Positions 20,978-31,596 of a DNA stretch of 62,000 nucleotides are shown piece by piece. The translations under genes were made by a program, and so were the position numbers. The stretch comes from Symbiodinium natans (taxonomy: Eukaryota; Sar; Dinophyceae; Suessiales; Symbiodiniaceae). The stretch is taken from positions 498,022 to 560,021 of the forward strand of contig CAJNDS010002302.1 in NCBI GenBank assembly GCA_905221605.1, in the 5' to 3' direction. The notes under the pieces are model-generated. The model had not been told where the DNA came from. It made no database searches and saw only the letters and a list, made by a program, of their open reading frames with translations. Position 1 is the first letter of the stretch. Every line of letters starts with the position of its first letter.

Positions 20978-22996
20978 GACAGCCAAGGGGGAATGCCGTA
21001 GGCAGGCCCCTGAAAGGCAGCACTTGAGCCCGGTACCACTTCGAGGCGCCGCTACGTTGAGGGCTACGGCGCAGCAGTGGCGACCGCAACGGTCGTCACA
21101 AGCGTCGCCCTTCTCGTGGTTGTATTTAGGGTTTAGGGCTTCGGGTTTTAGGGTTTAGGGTTTGAGGTTCTTGAGGGCTTGATGGTCTTAGGGCATAGGG
21201 TTAGGGCGACATCCCGCCATGTTGAGGCCAGCACCATCGGTGGAGAGAACATGGATCCAAGCCGGCCCGCGACTACCTCCCGACAGTGGCTCTTAGGTTC
21301 ATGGTACTTCGTAACCCTTCTTTAAATGTACTTATAACCCAATTGTAACCCCATGATGGTACTTAAGGGGCTTGTCAAGGCGTCATAACTACACATACAA
21401 TTGGGTTAAGTATCCTGAACCTCCAAGTACGGATGGCAAGATACACATGCTCAATCAACCTGCGCCAAAAGTTGCTCCAAGAACATCACACGTAAGGTCT
21501 CCCACACTCGTGTCCCATTCCGTGGTCCCTTCTAACTATATGGGCCCTTGCGTTCAGGAAAAAGGGTCCATAATCTGGAGCCGCAGCCCGTATCCCTGAC
21601 GTCGCTACACAACTCCAGCGAAGACTCAGCCTGTTCACAACAAATTTGTGGTGGAGCAAGGCGGGGGAGACCCTTAACACAAGAGCCTGCACCTCAGTCG
21701 GCACTTTCAGAAACCGAAAACCATATAGCGCGAGCCTGGAAACGTTAAACACAGCAAAGCAGCCGAAGCCTCTGCATTAAGCGGGGCTTGGGAGAACCAC
21801 TCGCTCCCGGCACCTGAGTGTCAGGCATCTCCGACAACCGAAGCAAGAGCCCGGTTAAGGGTTGAGGGTCCCCCCCCCCCCCCCTACCCCTCCCCCTTAC
21901 TGCTGATGAGTAGGGAATGAGGGAATGAGGCACCCTATATCCCCCTATTAAAAAACCCTTTGAGGGATTGTGTAGGGTACCTCCGTCCCTCTTTCCCGAC
22001 GAACCCTAAACCCAAAACCCTAAACCCTAAACCCTAAACCCTAAACCCTAACCCTAAACCCTTCCCCCCCTCCCAGCCCCCGAGCTCCGAACCGCTGGTT
22101 CAGCGGCGCTCGATCTGGGGAGCCAAAATGGCAGCGAAACCCACGAAAGTTTCGGTTGAGGGTTTAGGGCTGAGGGTTTAGGGTTTGGGGCTTAGGGTTT
22201 AGGGTTTAGGGTTTAGGGTTTAGGGTTTAGGGTTTAGGTTTAGGGTTTAGGGCTTAGGGCTTAGGGTTTAGGGTTTAGGGGTTGTTCGGGCCTAAAGGGC
22301 CTAAACGGCTTGGGGTTTAGATGGGCTGAGGACCCTGAGGCTTTAGACTTGAGGCTTTGGGAACCTGACGAGTGAAGGAGGCTGATTGGGGCTCAGGGGG
22401 CAGAGGGAGGAATCCCCTCAAGGGCCTTAAGGGGGCCCCCAACAAGAGTACCCCTATTTTCGGAAACCCTCCAGATCTCACAATGCTAGGCATGGTTTTG
22501 CGGAGAAGTGCGACTGCACAGCCGGGAGAGTGCAGAGAACTTCTCTGCCTCTTGCTTACAATGAGCATCCTTGAGGTTAGCACCCTTGACAGGCACCTGA
22601 CCTGCCTCGCAAATTTCTCAGACATGTCTCGTACAGGGTTTAGGGTTTAGAGATTAGGGTTTCGGGTTTATAGGGTTTTGGGGTTTCTAGGGTTCGGGTT
22701 GGTGAAAAGGCCGTCCGAAAGGGCGAGAACACAAGAAAATGAAAACGCTCTGGTCCGCTTCCCTTTGTTCCAGATGTTTTCGTGAAGTCAAGACTTTTGG
22801 AACTACATGGTTTGTTGAAATGGCCCCGGTTTCTGAGGCCCCCCGAGCCGCAACACATTCCTCTCACTCCGATTCTTGAATCTCGTATCTCACCCCTCGA
22901 AGGCGGCTTGATCTTTGCTGTCGCCTCAGCATCTTGAGACCAGATGTTCATGTGAAACCAACGCTGTACATGGGATGGACTGATTGCAGTCTATCC
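20978..22996. other. Intergenic stretch with repeats and a family 1 hairpin
   Basis: Holds the hairpin at 21,292-21,430, a polyC run near 21,870 and telomere-like arrays at 22,020-22,060 and 22,190-22,285. Minus-strand islands near 21,200-21,290 and 22,085-22,150 are open (the latter reads FVGFAAILAPQIERR then stop) and may be exons, but nothing can be joined. Confidence 0.5.
21292..21430. mobile_element. Hairpin element family 1 copy
   Basis: Left end CTTAGGTTCATGGTACTTCG, right end AGTATCCTGAACCTCCAAGTA. It is small, non-coding and MITE-like. Confidence 0.7.
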
Positions 22997-25735
22997 CTAC
23001 TTGGAAGGGAGCGCTGGCTCGGAGAGAAAATTCCAGAAAACGCAAACGGAATCCACGACACACGCCACCGCAGGGCAAAATGCAGCCCCGACTGACGCGG
23101 CAGCCTTGGCGACGGTGCTCGCCGCGTCACAGACAAACGAGGATACCACTGAGCGTACCTCGTCTTTGGCCCGATCTTTCACCACCTGAGCGGCCATGAT
23201 CCCAGGGCAGAGTTGGGTGAACTAAACAGAGCTAATAATAACAAGAATAGTAATTGTAATAATAGTAATAATAATAATAGTAATAATAATAATAATAGGA
23301 GTAGTAACTATAACAATAATAAGAAAAATAATAATAATAATAGTAATAGTAATAGTAATAGTAACAGGATGACCCGATCTCAAAGTCTTGGCGTTCTAAG
23401 GTTCCTGCCTCCCTTGCGGAGCCCAGGATCTCTTTGAGCAGCAGCTGGATCATCTCAGCTGCCTTCTGGGTGCCGTGGGACTCGGAGAAACTCTCGATTC
23501 GGATGGGCGGGGCCTTGAATGAAAGGGGGCCCTCCGTCAGCGCGTTCACGGAGAGCACCTCGATGCTCTTGATGTGTACCGTTTTGATGCACACCTTAGC
23601 TTCCTTGCGCTCCTTCTCTTGGGGAGGCTGCGCGATGGCTGCCACCTGCGCTGCAGCTGTCTGGCCCAGCTCTTTGAGCCCGCTGGCCGTATGGCTGATT
23701 TCGCCGGCCACGGTGCTCACGGCATCCGTGACTTGGGGCACCAGGCCAGTCCCCTGCTCATCCTGCTCGTTCTCGGGCTCCGCCGCGTCTATCGACTCTT
23801 TGTGGTTCATCTTGTGTAGCAGATCCTTCACGTTGCTGGATCTTACGTGGATCTTCTCCCAGGTCAGCTGAAGACCGTCTACAATGAGCTCTTCAACGGT
23901 AACTTGCTGGCAGCCTCGCGTTCACGCGTTCACAAGTATTGTGCCCAAAACCTGACTAAACTGCTGCGGCACTGCTCTGCCTTCAAAACCATCCCCCCAT
24001 ATCCAATGTCGCTGCAAAGCGCATCACTCACTTCCTTCCTTAACCCGACTCTTTTCTCTGGCACCGGCACCGTGCCTGATGCAACCAGGGACTTCAGATT
24101 CACCTGAGTGGAGAACATTCGGGGTGTCGTTCGGCTCTTGCATCTCCTACGCTCGAATACTTGGAGGTTCGTGCTAAATGAGGTCATAACCATAGCTACC
24201 CTAGTTAGAACCCTGCTTCGAAGAACCAATGAACCTCCAAATGCTCATTGCAGCACTCTCCTGAGCCCTTGAGCCCTACAGAACCCTAAACCCTAAACCC
24301 TAAACCTTAAACCCTAAACCCTAAACCCTCAACCCTGAACCCTCAACCCTAAACTCTAAACCCTAAACCCTAAGCCCTAAACCCTAAACCCTAAACCCTA
24401 AACCCAAACCCTAAACCCTAACCCGTTCTTCCTGAGCTTCCGGCTGCCACATACACGGAGGAGATCGTCAGAAGCGACTCACTCTTGTAGGGAGGCAAGT
24501 TTCCGATGTCCACACCTGGCCACAGGAGCCACACAAGGCTCGCGTAGGGTTTCGGGTTAGGGTTGAGGGTTTAGGGTTTAGGGTGTGGGGTTTAGGGTTT
24601 CGGGTTCAGGGTTTCGGGTTTCGGGTTTAGGGTTTCGGGTTTAGAGTTTAGGGTTTAGGGTTCAGGGTTTAGGGTTTAGGGTTCAGGGTTCCGGGTGAGC
24701 CCCCCGCTGCCTGACACTCCGATCTGCATCTCGCCGCCGGACAGGCTGAAATCGACAGAGCCCAACTTGCACCTCAGCGTGCGCAGGCGAGCCCCTACTC
24801 AAAGTGCAGGCTTCATCAAAAGTACCTGGGATAAAATACAACAAAAATAATGAGAAGAAGAAGAAGAAGGAGAATAATAACAATAACAATACCAGAAGGA
24901 GCAGGTTCGTCACAATGAAAACCAAGCAATGAATAATAGTAATAGTAATAGTAATAGTAATAGTAATAGTAATAGTAATAGTAATAGTAATAGTAATAGT
25001 AATAGAAATAGAAATAGAAATAGAAATAGAAATAGTAATAGTAATAGTACTAGTAATACTAATAGTAATAATAATAATAATAATAGTAATAGTAATAATA
25101 ACAATAATAATAATATTATAATAATAATAGTAATAGTAATAGTAATAGCAATAGCAATAGTAATAGTAATAGTAATAGTAATAGTAATAGCAATAGTAAT
25201 CGTAATGGTAAACGTAATCGTAATAGTAATAGTAATAGTAATAGTAATAGTACTAGTAATAGTAATAGTAATTAATAATAGTAATAATAATAAATAATAG
25301 TAATAATAATAGTAATAGTAATAGTAAGAGTAATAGTAATAGCAATAGTAATAATAATAATAATAGCAATAGCAATAGTAATAGCAATAGCAATAGCAAT
25401 AGTAATAGTAATAGTATTAGTAATAGTAATAATAATAATAATAATAGCAATAGCAATAGTAATAGTAATAGTATTAGTAATAGTAATAATAATAATAATA
25501 ATAGCAATAGCAATAGTAATAGTAATAGAAATAGTGATAGTGATAGTAATAAAAAAATCATAATAATAGTAATAATAATGATATTAATAATAATAATAAT
25601 AGTAATAATAATGATATTAATAATAATAATCAGGAGCAGTCGTCACAATAAAAACGTAGCGCCTGTTTTCAGGAAAAGGCACGGGCTGCCAGCCAGGGCC
25701 TTGCTGATGAGGCTTTCGGCAAGACTTTTCATCTT
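22997..25735 (-). CDS. AsmA-like protein, spliced (tentative)
   Basis: Four minus-strand blocks. About 25735-25665 gives MKSLAESLISKALAG. 24772 to about 24712 gives LGSVDFSLSGGEMQI. 23906 to about 23388 is a 173-residue open exon starting VTVEELIVDGLQLTWEK, with KVCIKTVHIKSIEVLSVN and FKAPPIRIESF inside. 23185-22997 gives KDRAKDEVRSVVSSF and ends in TAG. The order LGSV.LSLSGG, VEEL.V.GL...WEK, then a linker and a K.V.I..V.I..I beta segment, resembles AsmA-family or related lipid-bridge-like proteins; this is my inference from pattern, not a search. Introns hold TAA/TAG microsatellites, telomere-like arrays and a family 1 hairpin. The two central-to-3' exons are solid coding sequence; the upstream two and all joins are tentative. 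Confidence 0.5.
23230..23363. repeat. TAA/TAG microsatellite in intron
   Basis: An AAT/AAC-rich trinucleotide tract between the last two exons of the AsmA-like gene, with the same unit as the phosphatase intron tract. Confidence 0.88.
24158..24241. mobile_element. Hairpin element family 1, short copy
   Basis: Begins ATACTTGGAGGTTCGTGC and ends CAATGAACCTCCAA. It lies within the AsmA-like gene's intron. Confidence 0.7.
24284..24425. repeat. CCCTAAA array with variants
   Basis: About 20 units with CCTTAAA, CCCTCAA and CCCTGAA variants in the AsmA-like intron. Confidence 0.88.
24841..25640. repeat. 800-bp AAT/AGT microsatellite
   Basis: TAATAG, TAGTAA, TAGAAA and TAGCAA hexamers in sub-blocks, plus an (AGA)n start. 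It is the largest simple-repeat tract in the window and lies between the first two candidate exons of the AsmA-like gene. PolyLeu and polyAsn frames here are artefacts. Confidence 0.92.
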
Positions 25736-26685
25736 TCTTTTTCCGTACCTGGCATGAGCCCCAAAACCTAAACCCTAAACCCTAAACTCTAAACCCTAAA
25801 CCCTAAACCCTAAACCCTAAACCCTAAACCCTAAACCCGTAATCCCTGAGTCATGAGTTCGGGTGTCCAGCGGAAACCCATCTCAACTGGCTTTCGGGCA
25901 CGTGCTCCATGTGACACCGGCGCCGGCAGTCCCTGCTGCCGTAGCAGTCAAGGTCAGGAGCACCATCTCCCCGTACCCTACACCGTAAACTTACAATGGA
26001 AGGGGCTCCAAGTGCTTCTCTACTGTCTCGACCTCTTCCGAGCCGGCGCAGAGTTGATGAAAGGCTCTTGCCCTTGAATGCGAAACCCGACTTCAAGCCA
26101 CCAACTAGGATTTATATAAGGTTTAGAGCTTAGGGCTTTGAGGTTTAGGGTTCGTGCCCGAAACCCCTTTCAGCAAGGGGCGAGCTTCTAAAACAGGAGA
26201 AAAGCTTGGGGGCGTACTGTGGACTTAACGACAGTTTGCTCAGCTTGTGCGAAGCTGATGCCCTGAATGGCCTACTGCTCGGAATCTGTGGGCCAGTGCT
26301 CACCTAAACCCTCACACCCGAAACCATAGACCCTAAACCCTAAACCCTAAACCCAATCGTCGAGTTCAAGACGTTCCAGGGTGGCCAGTGACTGGAGCCA
26401 AGTTTGTTCCGTCAGGGTTTATGGCTTCGGGCTTAGGGTTTCGGGCTTGGGGTCCCTGAACCCTTTTCGGTCCGTATAGTTTATGGCCCCCGCATAAAAA
26501 AGGAGCCTTTGTGACAAAGGGCATAGGGTTGAGGCACTCATGACATGACAAAGACCTAGGCTATCTGCCCTCGAAAGCTGCACATTTCAAGCTCTGCAAC
26601 CGCATTTTGTCTCGCAAGCCTTGCGCATACTCCACAAGCCTGCAACTTCCGGAGCTATGCTGTCAGAAGCTGGATAGAATGCCAT
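25736..26685. other. Repeat and unique sequence, no gene resolved
   Basis: Includes the last sizeable telomere-like array (25,772-25,840). The rest shows no exon I can defend. Confidence 0.45.
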
Positions 26686-27087
26686 CTAAGCTTCAACAGC
26701 TCCGCCTCCCTTTGCTTTGGCCCTTCCAACACCTGTGGTGGCCATCAGCAAGCATGCGACGCTGGCGCGAACGATGCGAGAGAAGCTGTAGTTGAAGACC
26801 AAGGCCGACCACTCCAGGAACGCTTTTGAATCAACGGGATACCAAGCAATTTCCAGAACGGCAAGCACGACAATGGATCGAAGCACGACCAAAGCGTAGA
26901 GCCCTGGTGCAGCCCGCGTGACATTGATGCATTTGAAAGAAAAAGGGTAGGAAGGAGAGCACAGGCAACCGCTGAAGGCTTGACCGAGTGAGAGTTCTGG
27001 TACCAAGATGCGTGTTGCCAGGAGCATGGTGCTGCAAAATATCATCACCGTCTGCAGCAACGGAGATAAAGAGTCCGCTCCTGTCAC
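26686..27087 (-). CDS. Candidate membrane protein exon
   Basis: A minus-strand frame open for 133 codons. Hydrophobic stretches include LYALVVLRSIVVLAVLEIAW and a second near the C-terminus (IVRASVACLLMATTG), giving three or four possible membrane helices. The first codon in the frame is GTG, not ATG, so this is more likely an internal exon than a whole gene. It has the same strand as the other genes in the left part. No family recognised. Confidence 0.4.
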   Translation of the reverse strand: MTGADSLSPLLQTVMIFCSTMLLATRILVPELSLGQAFSGCLCSPSYPFSFKCINVTRAAPGLYALVVLRSIVVLAVLEIAWYPVDSKAFLEWSALVFNYSFSRIVRASVACLLMATTGVGRAKAKGGGAVEA

Positions 27088-27598
27088 ACGCGGTGGGAAT
27101 AAAGAGAGTGGCCCGGTAACCCCGCACGCCGGTAACCTCTAAAGATAAATGAGTTTACATAGCGCAGGATACAGCCGTGATTAGCGATCACGTGACTGTG
27201 ACTCTCGTGTTCGTTAACCACGGCTGACCGAACAAAGGGGTTACCGCAAGACTCTCATAAGGAAGGTGGGGGGAGAGCAGCTTACTTCACTTCATTCCAG
27301 TGTTAACGTATGACACACTGTATCACTCAGAACGCCCCATGTACCCATTATAATGGTTCTCACACACACAACAGCAGTGGATCATGAACACGAAAAAAAT
27401 ACGAGAACATGAACAAGAACACCACCAGCAGCACCAGTACCAGCACCAGCACGAGCACCACCAACACCAAGGAGAAGAGAAGAAAAGGATGAAGATAATA
27501 ATAATAAGAAGAAGAAGAAGCAGACTACCACCATAAGGATGCAGAACAACAGCAACTTACAGCATCAGCAGGAAACAAGCAAATTGATGGTGTACGAA

Positions 27599-27631
27599 AG
27601 GAAAAGTAAAGGTTAACCGCTCTCTGAATCA
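27599..27631 (+). repeat. 33-bp direct repeat, copy 1
   Basis: The sequence from AGGAAAAGTAAAGGTTAACC to TCTGAATCA recurs exactly at 28,009-28,041. Confidence 0.9.
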
Positions 27632-28008
27632 CCCCTAAGAACCTAACTGCCAAGGAACTAACTGGACAGGAACTCTATTGACAAGGAACCCACCTCGGGA
27701 CCCATCCTAACTTGGTACTCTGTCCACATAGTAACCCCTATCATCCTGGTAATGACCTCAATATCCAGTTCATGCGTCTCCCTGTCACACCTTGAGACCC
27801 TTGCCATCTAGTTCCTTGACTGGGCGGTTTACCTGTCATGTTATTCTTTCACTCTCTTCGCTCGTACGCCAGAATAATAATATTGTAAGCTTGCGCACAA
27901 GGCGTGAACGAATCCTCCAATTTTATTGTTAGATTTCGTGCACTAGCTTACAAATGTAATATTATGAGAGAGAACGCATGCAAGAAAACCACCCTTTCAG
28001 TACCAGCC

Positions 28009-28041
28009 AGGAAAAGTAAAGGTTAACCGCTCTCTGAATCA
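28009..28041 (+). repeat. 33-bp direct repeat, copy 2
   Basis: Exact copy of 27,599-27,631, 410 bp downstream. An inverted repeat (27,873-27,965, AATATTGTAAGCTTGCGCAC and its complement) lies between them. Confidence 0.9.
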
Positions 28042-28678
28042 GTTCTCTCATCCTGGTATAACTTCCAAATAAAGTGTGAACAGAATGAGCGTAGTGAATG
28101 AAGAGAACACGTGAAGATATGAATGTAGTTCACGCTCGCTTCTCTTCTTTGCTCACTTTTTGATTATTAATGCAAGTTCACGCGCGATTATAACAAAATA
28201 TGCGCAAGAAAGAAGGAAGTAAGTGAACGTGAAGAAAGCAATATTAGCAAATTAAAGCGTGAACATAGTGAGCGCCCTAATGATTATATCCTAGATCCAG
28301 AGGTGAAAGCATAAAGTGAGTAAAAGGGCGCATGAATATGCTTATTATGAGCCCTTTTGCGTACAGCATGGCCATTTTAGTTCTTTTTACACGGCCCCCT
28401 TGTTCCCTTAACTAAACGAAGAGAGAGAAGCGAACGAGGGAGTGAAATGAACTAATTTGCAAGGTAACGAGTGAACGTCGCGCGAATGAACTTAATTCGC
28501 AATAATAGTAGTTTTTTACGGGCGGTCACTTGTCTTTTATTCGCCCGTGTCTTCTCTTCTCTCACTTCACTACGTTCGTGGGCTACTTTCATTCTATTCG
28601 CGCATTAGTTTGCAATAGAATTACAGCACGCGTTCTCACTTCGTTCGTGCATTAATACAATTTTAAGCCGGACACATG

Positions 28679-28960
28679 TCACAAATGCAACAGGTACAAA
28701 TGCAACAGGCAATGCAACAGGTGCAAATGCAACAGAGACAAATGCAACAGGAACAAATGCAATGAGTGCAAATGCAACAGGTACAAATGTAACAGGCGCA
28801 AATGCAACAGGTACAAAGTGCAAATGCAAGACAATGAAACAAACAAAATGGAACAGGTACAATGCAACAGGTACAAATCAAAAGATACAAATAAAACAGG
28901 TACAAATGCAACAGACACAAATTCAAATGCAGGAACAAATTCAGAAACAAAATGCAACAG
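28679..28960 (+). repeat. ACAAATGCAACAGG minisatellite
   Basis: Roughly twenty units of a 14-bp repeat (ACAAATGCAACAGG) with degenerate members such as TACAAATAAAACAGG. Open frames in it are repeat artefacts. Confidence 0.9.
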
Positions 28961-29000
28961 GTTTCTTTAAAAGCCCAACAAAAGTGGTATTAAATCTCTA

Positions 29001-29140
29001 GCTCCTGTTAATATTTGATCTGGTTGAGCTTGGAACATCGCAGCTTGGAAGCCTAGAGACCCCCGTTGAGCTTGAGAAGGCCCCCGTTGAGCTTGGAACG
29101 TCGCAGCTTGGAAGCCTAGAGACCCCCGTTGAGCTTGAGA
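29001..29140 (+). repeat. 63-bp in-frame tandem repeat
   Basis: Two copies of a 63-bp unit (GTTGAGCTTGGAACATCGCA...), each encoding 21 residues (VELGTSQLGSLETP then VELEKAP). The unit length preserves the E1 reading frame. Confidence 0.85.
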
Positions 29141-31596
29141 AGGCCCCGTTGACGCTTGGTGAGCATGGATTGAGTGAATTTTATTTTCATGACATGAGCA
29201 TGGCAGCCCCGCATGTGACACATGGTAGCAGCTCTGAAGCCATGGACTGGTGGTTGCTGGACTCCGGAGCGTCGACGCACCTGATCAGCGAGGAGACACT
29301 GCAGCATGTGCAAGTGCTGAGCCTGAGTGAGCACGTTGGTAGAGACTGTGTGACTGCCACGGGTGCTTCCATAGGGGTTCAGAAGAGTGCTGTGGTTCGC
29401 GTTTGCTTTGCCGTTGAGAGATCCAGTCCTATCGTCGTTGAGTTTGAAGCCCTGGTTGCACCTGTGCGATTTAATCTCCTGAGCCTAGGACGACTCCTGA
29501 ATAGGAATTGGACAGTTTCTTTTGCCCCCCATCTCCACGTGCAAGCTGGTGGTTTTAAATTTAAGGCTGTATGGTCCAACAACTGTTGCTGGTTGCAGAG
29601 TCATGCGGTGGCACGGGCCTGTTTGGTGTCTCAAGAGCAGAGTGCAGCGCAGCAGATTGCAGACCCCTCGAGTGCGAGACCTTCCGCAGCCCGAGAAGAT
29701 GGCCTCCTCCAGCGAGAGCGAAGTGGAACGGCGCATGGAAGGGAAAGACAAAGGGAAGCTGGTCCGGAGAGTCGTGGCGACTCAAGCGGCCTCAATCTCG
29801 GTGGGAGAAGAGGACTTCGAGGAGAGCACCCGGTTGGCCACAGCTACGTCCACGGAGACAGAGGGCACGATCCTCCTGGTGCCCGCGGAGACCGAGTCCC
29901 AGGTGGTGTTGAAGCCGGGCGAGATCGAGACCGCAGGACCCGCCAAGATCCCCCAGCAGAAGCCCATGCCAAAGAAGCCGAAAGTGAAGAAGATGCCCCA
30001 GAAGCCTCTCGTGAAGAGAATGCCAAAGGCAGCGAGCTCTTCGTCGACAAAGAGGACCCCCGTGAAGCTGGTGCCTCGTTCCGATCGCCAGCAGCCGTGG
30101 TTGACGTTGTGGAGTGCAAGTTCAAGGGCAGTGAAGAAGCAGAAGCTCAAGGAAAGCCGCATGACGTCAGCTGCAAAGTCCGATTTGAATCGCTTTCGCA
30201 AGGAGAAGAAGGGCCCAGAGAGGAGGACGCTGGAGGAGCACCTCAAGGAGCATTTTTTGCAGTGCCTGGACCGCAAGGCCCCCTACACTGTGACGACCAT
30301 CTCCGAGATCATCAAGGAGAAAGCAAAGCCCCCGAGCCCACCGAGGAAGGAAGCCGACTCCCCGGGGTACCCGGAAAGGTTGCCTACCCCTCCGCGGGTT
30401 CCGCCACGTCGACGCTTGCCTACGCCTCCGAGGAATCCGACATCGCCAAGGGCCAGCGCATCACGGGCACCAGCTACGCCGCCAAAGACATCGCCATTGC
30501 CACCACCACCGACCATTCCCGGAACGCCTACTTCGAGTGGATGGAGTGTGGTGACGGACCGAAAGCGCTGAGTGCAGTCAGCCAGAAAGGATCTTCCCAG
30601 GCAGTGGCGAGCAGCAAAAATCTTGATGTGCTTGATGGTTGTGCTTGCGCTTGTGATGTTGGCATGAGTGGCATGGTTGGCATGAGTGGCATGGTTGAGC
30701 ATGTGTGTGTTGGTGAGCTTGATCAGGAGAAAGCACCGGCCCCAGACGGCGACCAGGCGTGGTTGCTACGTGGTGATCAGGAGTTACTTCACCAGGAGTT
30801 ATGGGGAAAGGTTCACCGTGAGCATGTGTTGCGAAGTCATGTTCCTTTTAATTCCAGCTGTGAGCATTGCGTGCGTGGTAGAGGCCTTGAACCAGCTAGG
30901 AAAATCGAGAGGGATTCCGGAGAGGGAGCCCAAAAGGAGGTTCAGATCGACAAGTTCTTCTACAAGGGGATTTGGTTCCTGGTGTTGGTGCTTGTTGGTT
31001 GCTTTGCCATCGGAACAGTGATGTACCGTGAAGTTTCAGGACCGCGTGGATCAGCAGCGCGTGAGGTGATGCTTGGAGAGATGTCGGCGTGGGGACGTAG
31101 TGTTGGCTTGGTTGGAGTTGAAGCGCGTGACTTGTCGGTTTGCGTGAAGTCGGACCTTGAGGGGGTGGTGAAGAACCTTGCTCAGGGTTTCGCTGATACC
31201 ATGACCGTTGGTGCGGTTGAGGTGTCTGATGTTCCGGTTGGTCGGCACGCCCCGGTCGCAGAGAGGGCCATCCGAACATTGAAGGAAACCGCGAACACGT
31301 TGTGCGCCGGACTGGAGCAAGTTGGCCTGGAGCCATGTGGCAGAGGAGTTAGCTTTCTTCTCTCTCACTGTGCTCAGGCACACAACCGCTACCAAATTCA
31401 GCCTGGATCGGCAATGACTCCTGAACAACGTAGTTTGAGAACTATGAGGCAGCCTCGGGCGATATACGTCTGGGGAGCGTCAATCTTAGCCACACCTCCG
31501 CCGAGTCTAAGACAGTCCATCACGGGCAGATATGGACAGGCTGCGTACTTGGCCCTGAAGTCGCGGGTGGCAGTCATCTGGTGCAGTTCCGACTGA
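29002..31596 (+). pseudogene. Copia element E1: protease and integrase part
   Basis: The frame opens after TAG at 28,999. It first reads through in-frame 63-bp tandem repeats, then shows an aspartic protease (WWLLDSGASTHLIS) and a GAG-pre-integrase motif (HVPFNSSCEHC). The integrase core has D in EVQIDKFF, D in CVKSDLEG and E in APVAERAIRT. Copia polyproteins carry gag, protease, integrase, RT and RNase H; here gag and the 5' LTR are missing, so the 5' end is truncated. Between protease and integrase (29,699-30,571) another frame is open and looks more protein-like. The frame ends at 31,596, where pol continues in another frame, consistent with loss of one G in a CGGG run. No start codon can be chosen. 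Confidence 0.85.
29699..30571 (+). CDS. Overlapping ORF inside E1, unknown
   Basis: A 290-codon ORF in frame 2, nested in the frame-1 E1 ORF. ATG at 29,699 has context GAAGATGG. The product starts MASSSESEVERRMEGKDKGK, is basic and Pro-rich (LPTPPRVPPRRRLPTPP), and has a helical stretch (RRTLEEHLKEHFLQCLDRK). The frame-1 reading of the same DNA is an Arg/Gly/Glu-rich string typical of an out-of-frame GC-rich gene. This is either a true overlapping gene, an inserted segment bounded by two compensating frameshifts, or the original spacer between protease and integrase. No homologue recognised. Confidence 0.5.
   Translation: MASSSESEVERRMEGKDKGKLVRRVVATQAASISVGEEDFEESTRLATATSTETEGTILLVPAETESQVVLKPGEIETAGPAKIPQQKPMPKKPKVKKMPQKPLVKRMPKAASSSSTKRTPVKLVPRSDRQQPWLTLWSASSRAVKKQKLKESRMTSAAKSDLNRFRKEKKGPERRTLEEHLKEHFLQCLDRKAPYTVTTISEIIKEKAKPPSPPRKEADSPGYPERLPTPPRVPPRRRLPTPPRNPTSPRASASRAPATPPKTSPLPPPPTIPGTPTSSGWSVVTDRKR

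Larger units (their letters stand above)
45..26170. repeat. Dispersed telomere-like heptamer repeats
   Basis: Dozens of tandem arrays of TTTAGGG or its complement CCCTAAA, most 30-130 bp, recur every few hundred bases in both orientations. They stop near 26.2 kb. The unit is the plant/algal-type telomere heptamer, but the arrays are separated by unique sequence that contains spliced exons, so this is interstitial repeat and not a chromosome end. Many arrays drift into variant units, listed separately. Seen directly; mechanism of spread unknown. Confidence 0.95.
27088..28998. other. AT-rich palindromic intergenic DNA
   Basis: No telomere-like arrays and no plausible exons. It contains CAC/CAG microsatellite (27,415-27,540), a 33-bp direct repeat, several imperfect inverted repeats at 27,870-28,660 and a minisatellite (28,679-28,960). 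It separates the gene-bearing left part from the retroelement cluster. Confidence 0.7.

Noticed and set aside
24841-25640. PolyLeu and polyAsn open frames
   Set aside because: Translation of TAA/TAG-type microsatellite; not proteins.
1-26170. A true chromosome end (telomere)
   Set aside because: Arrays are short, in both orientations and separated by exons and unique DNA; no terminal uninterrupted array.
28605-29001. Cys/Leu-rich and Thr/Ala-rich ORFs
   Set aside because: Artefacts of the 14-bp minisatellite.
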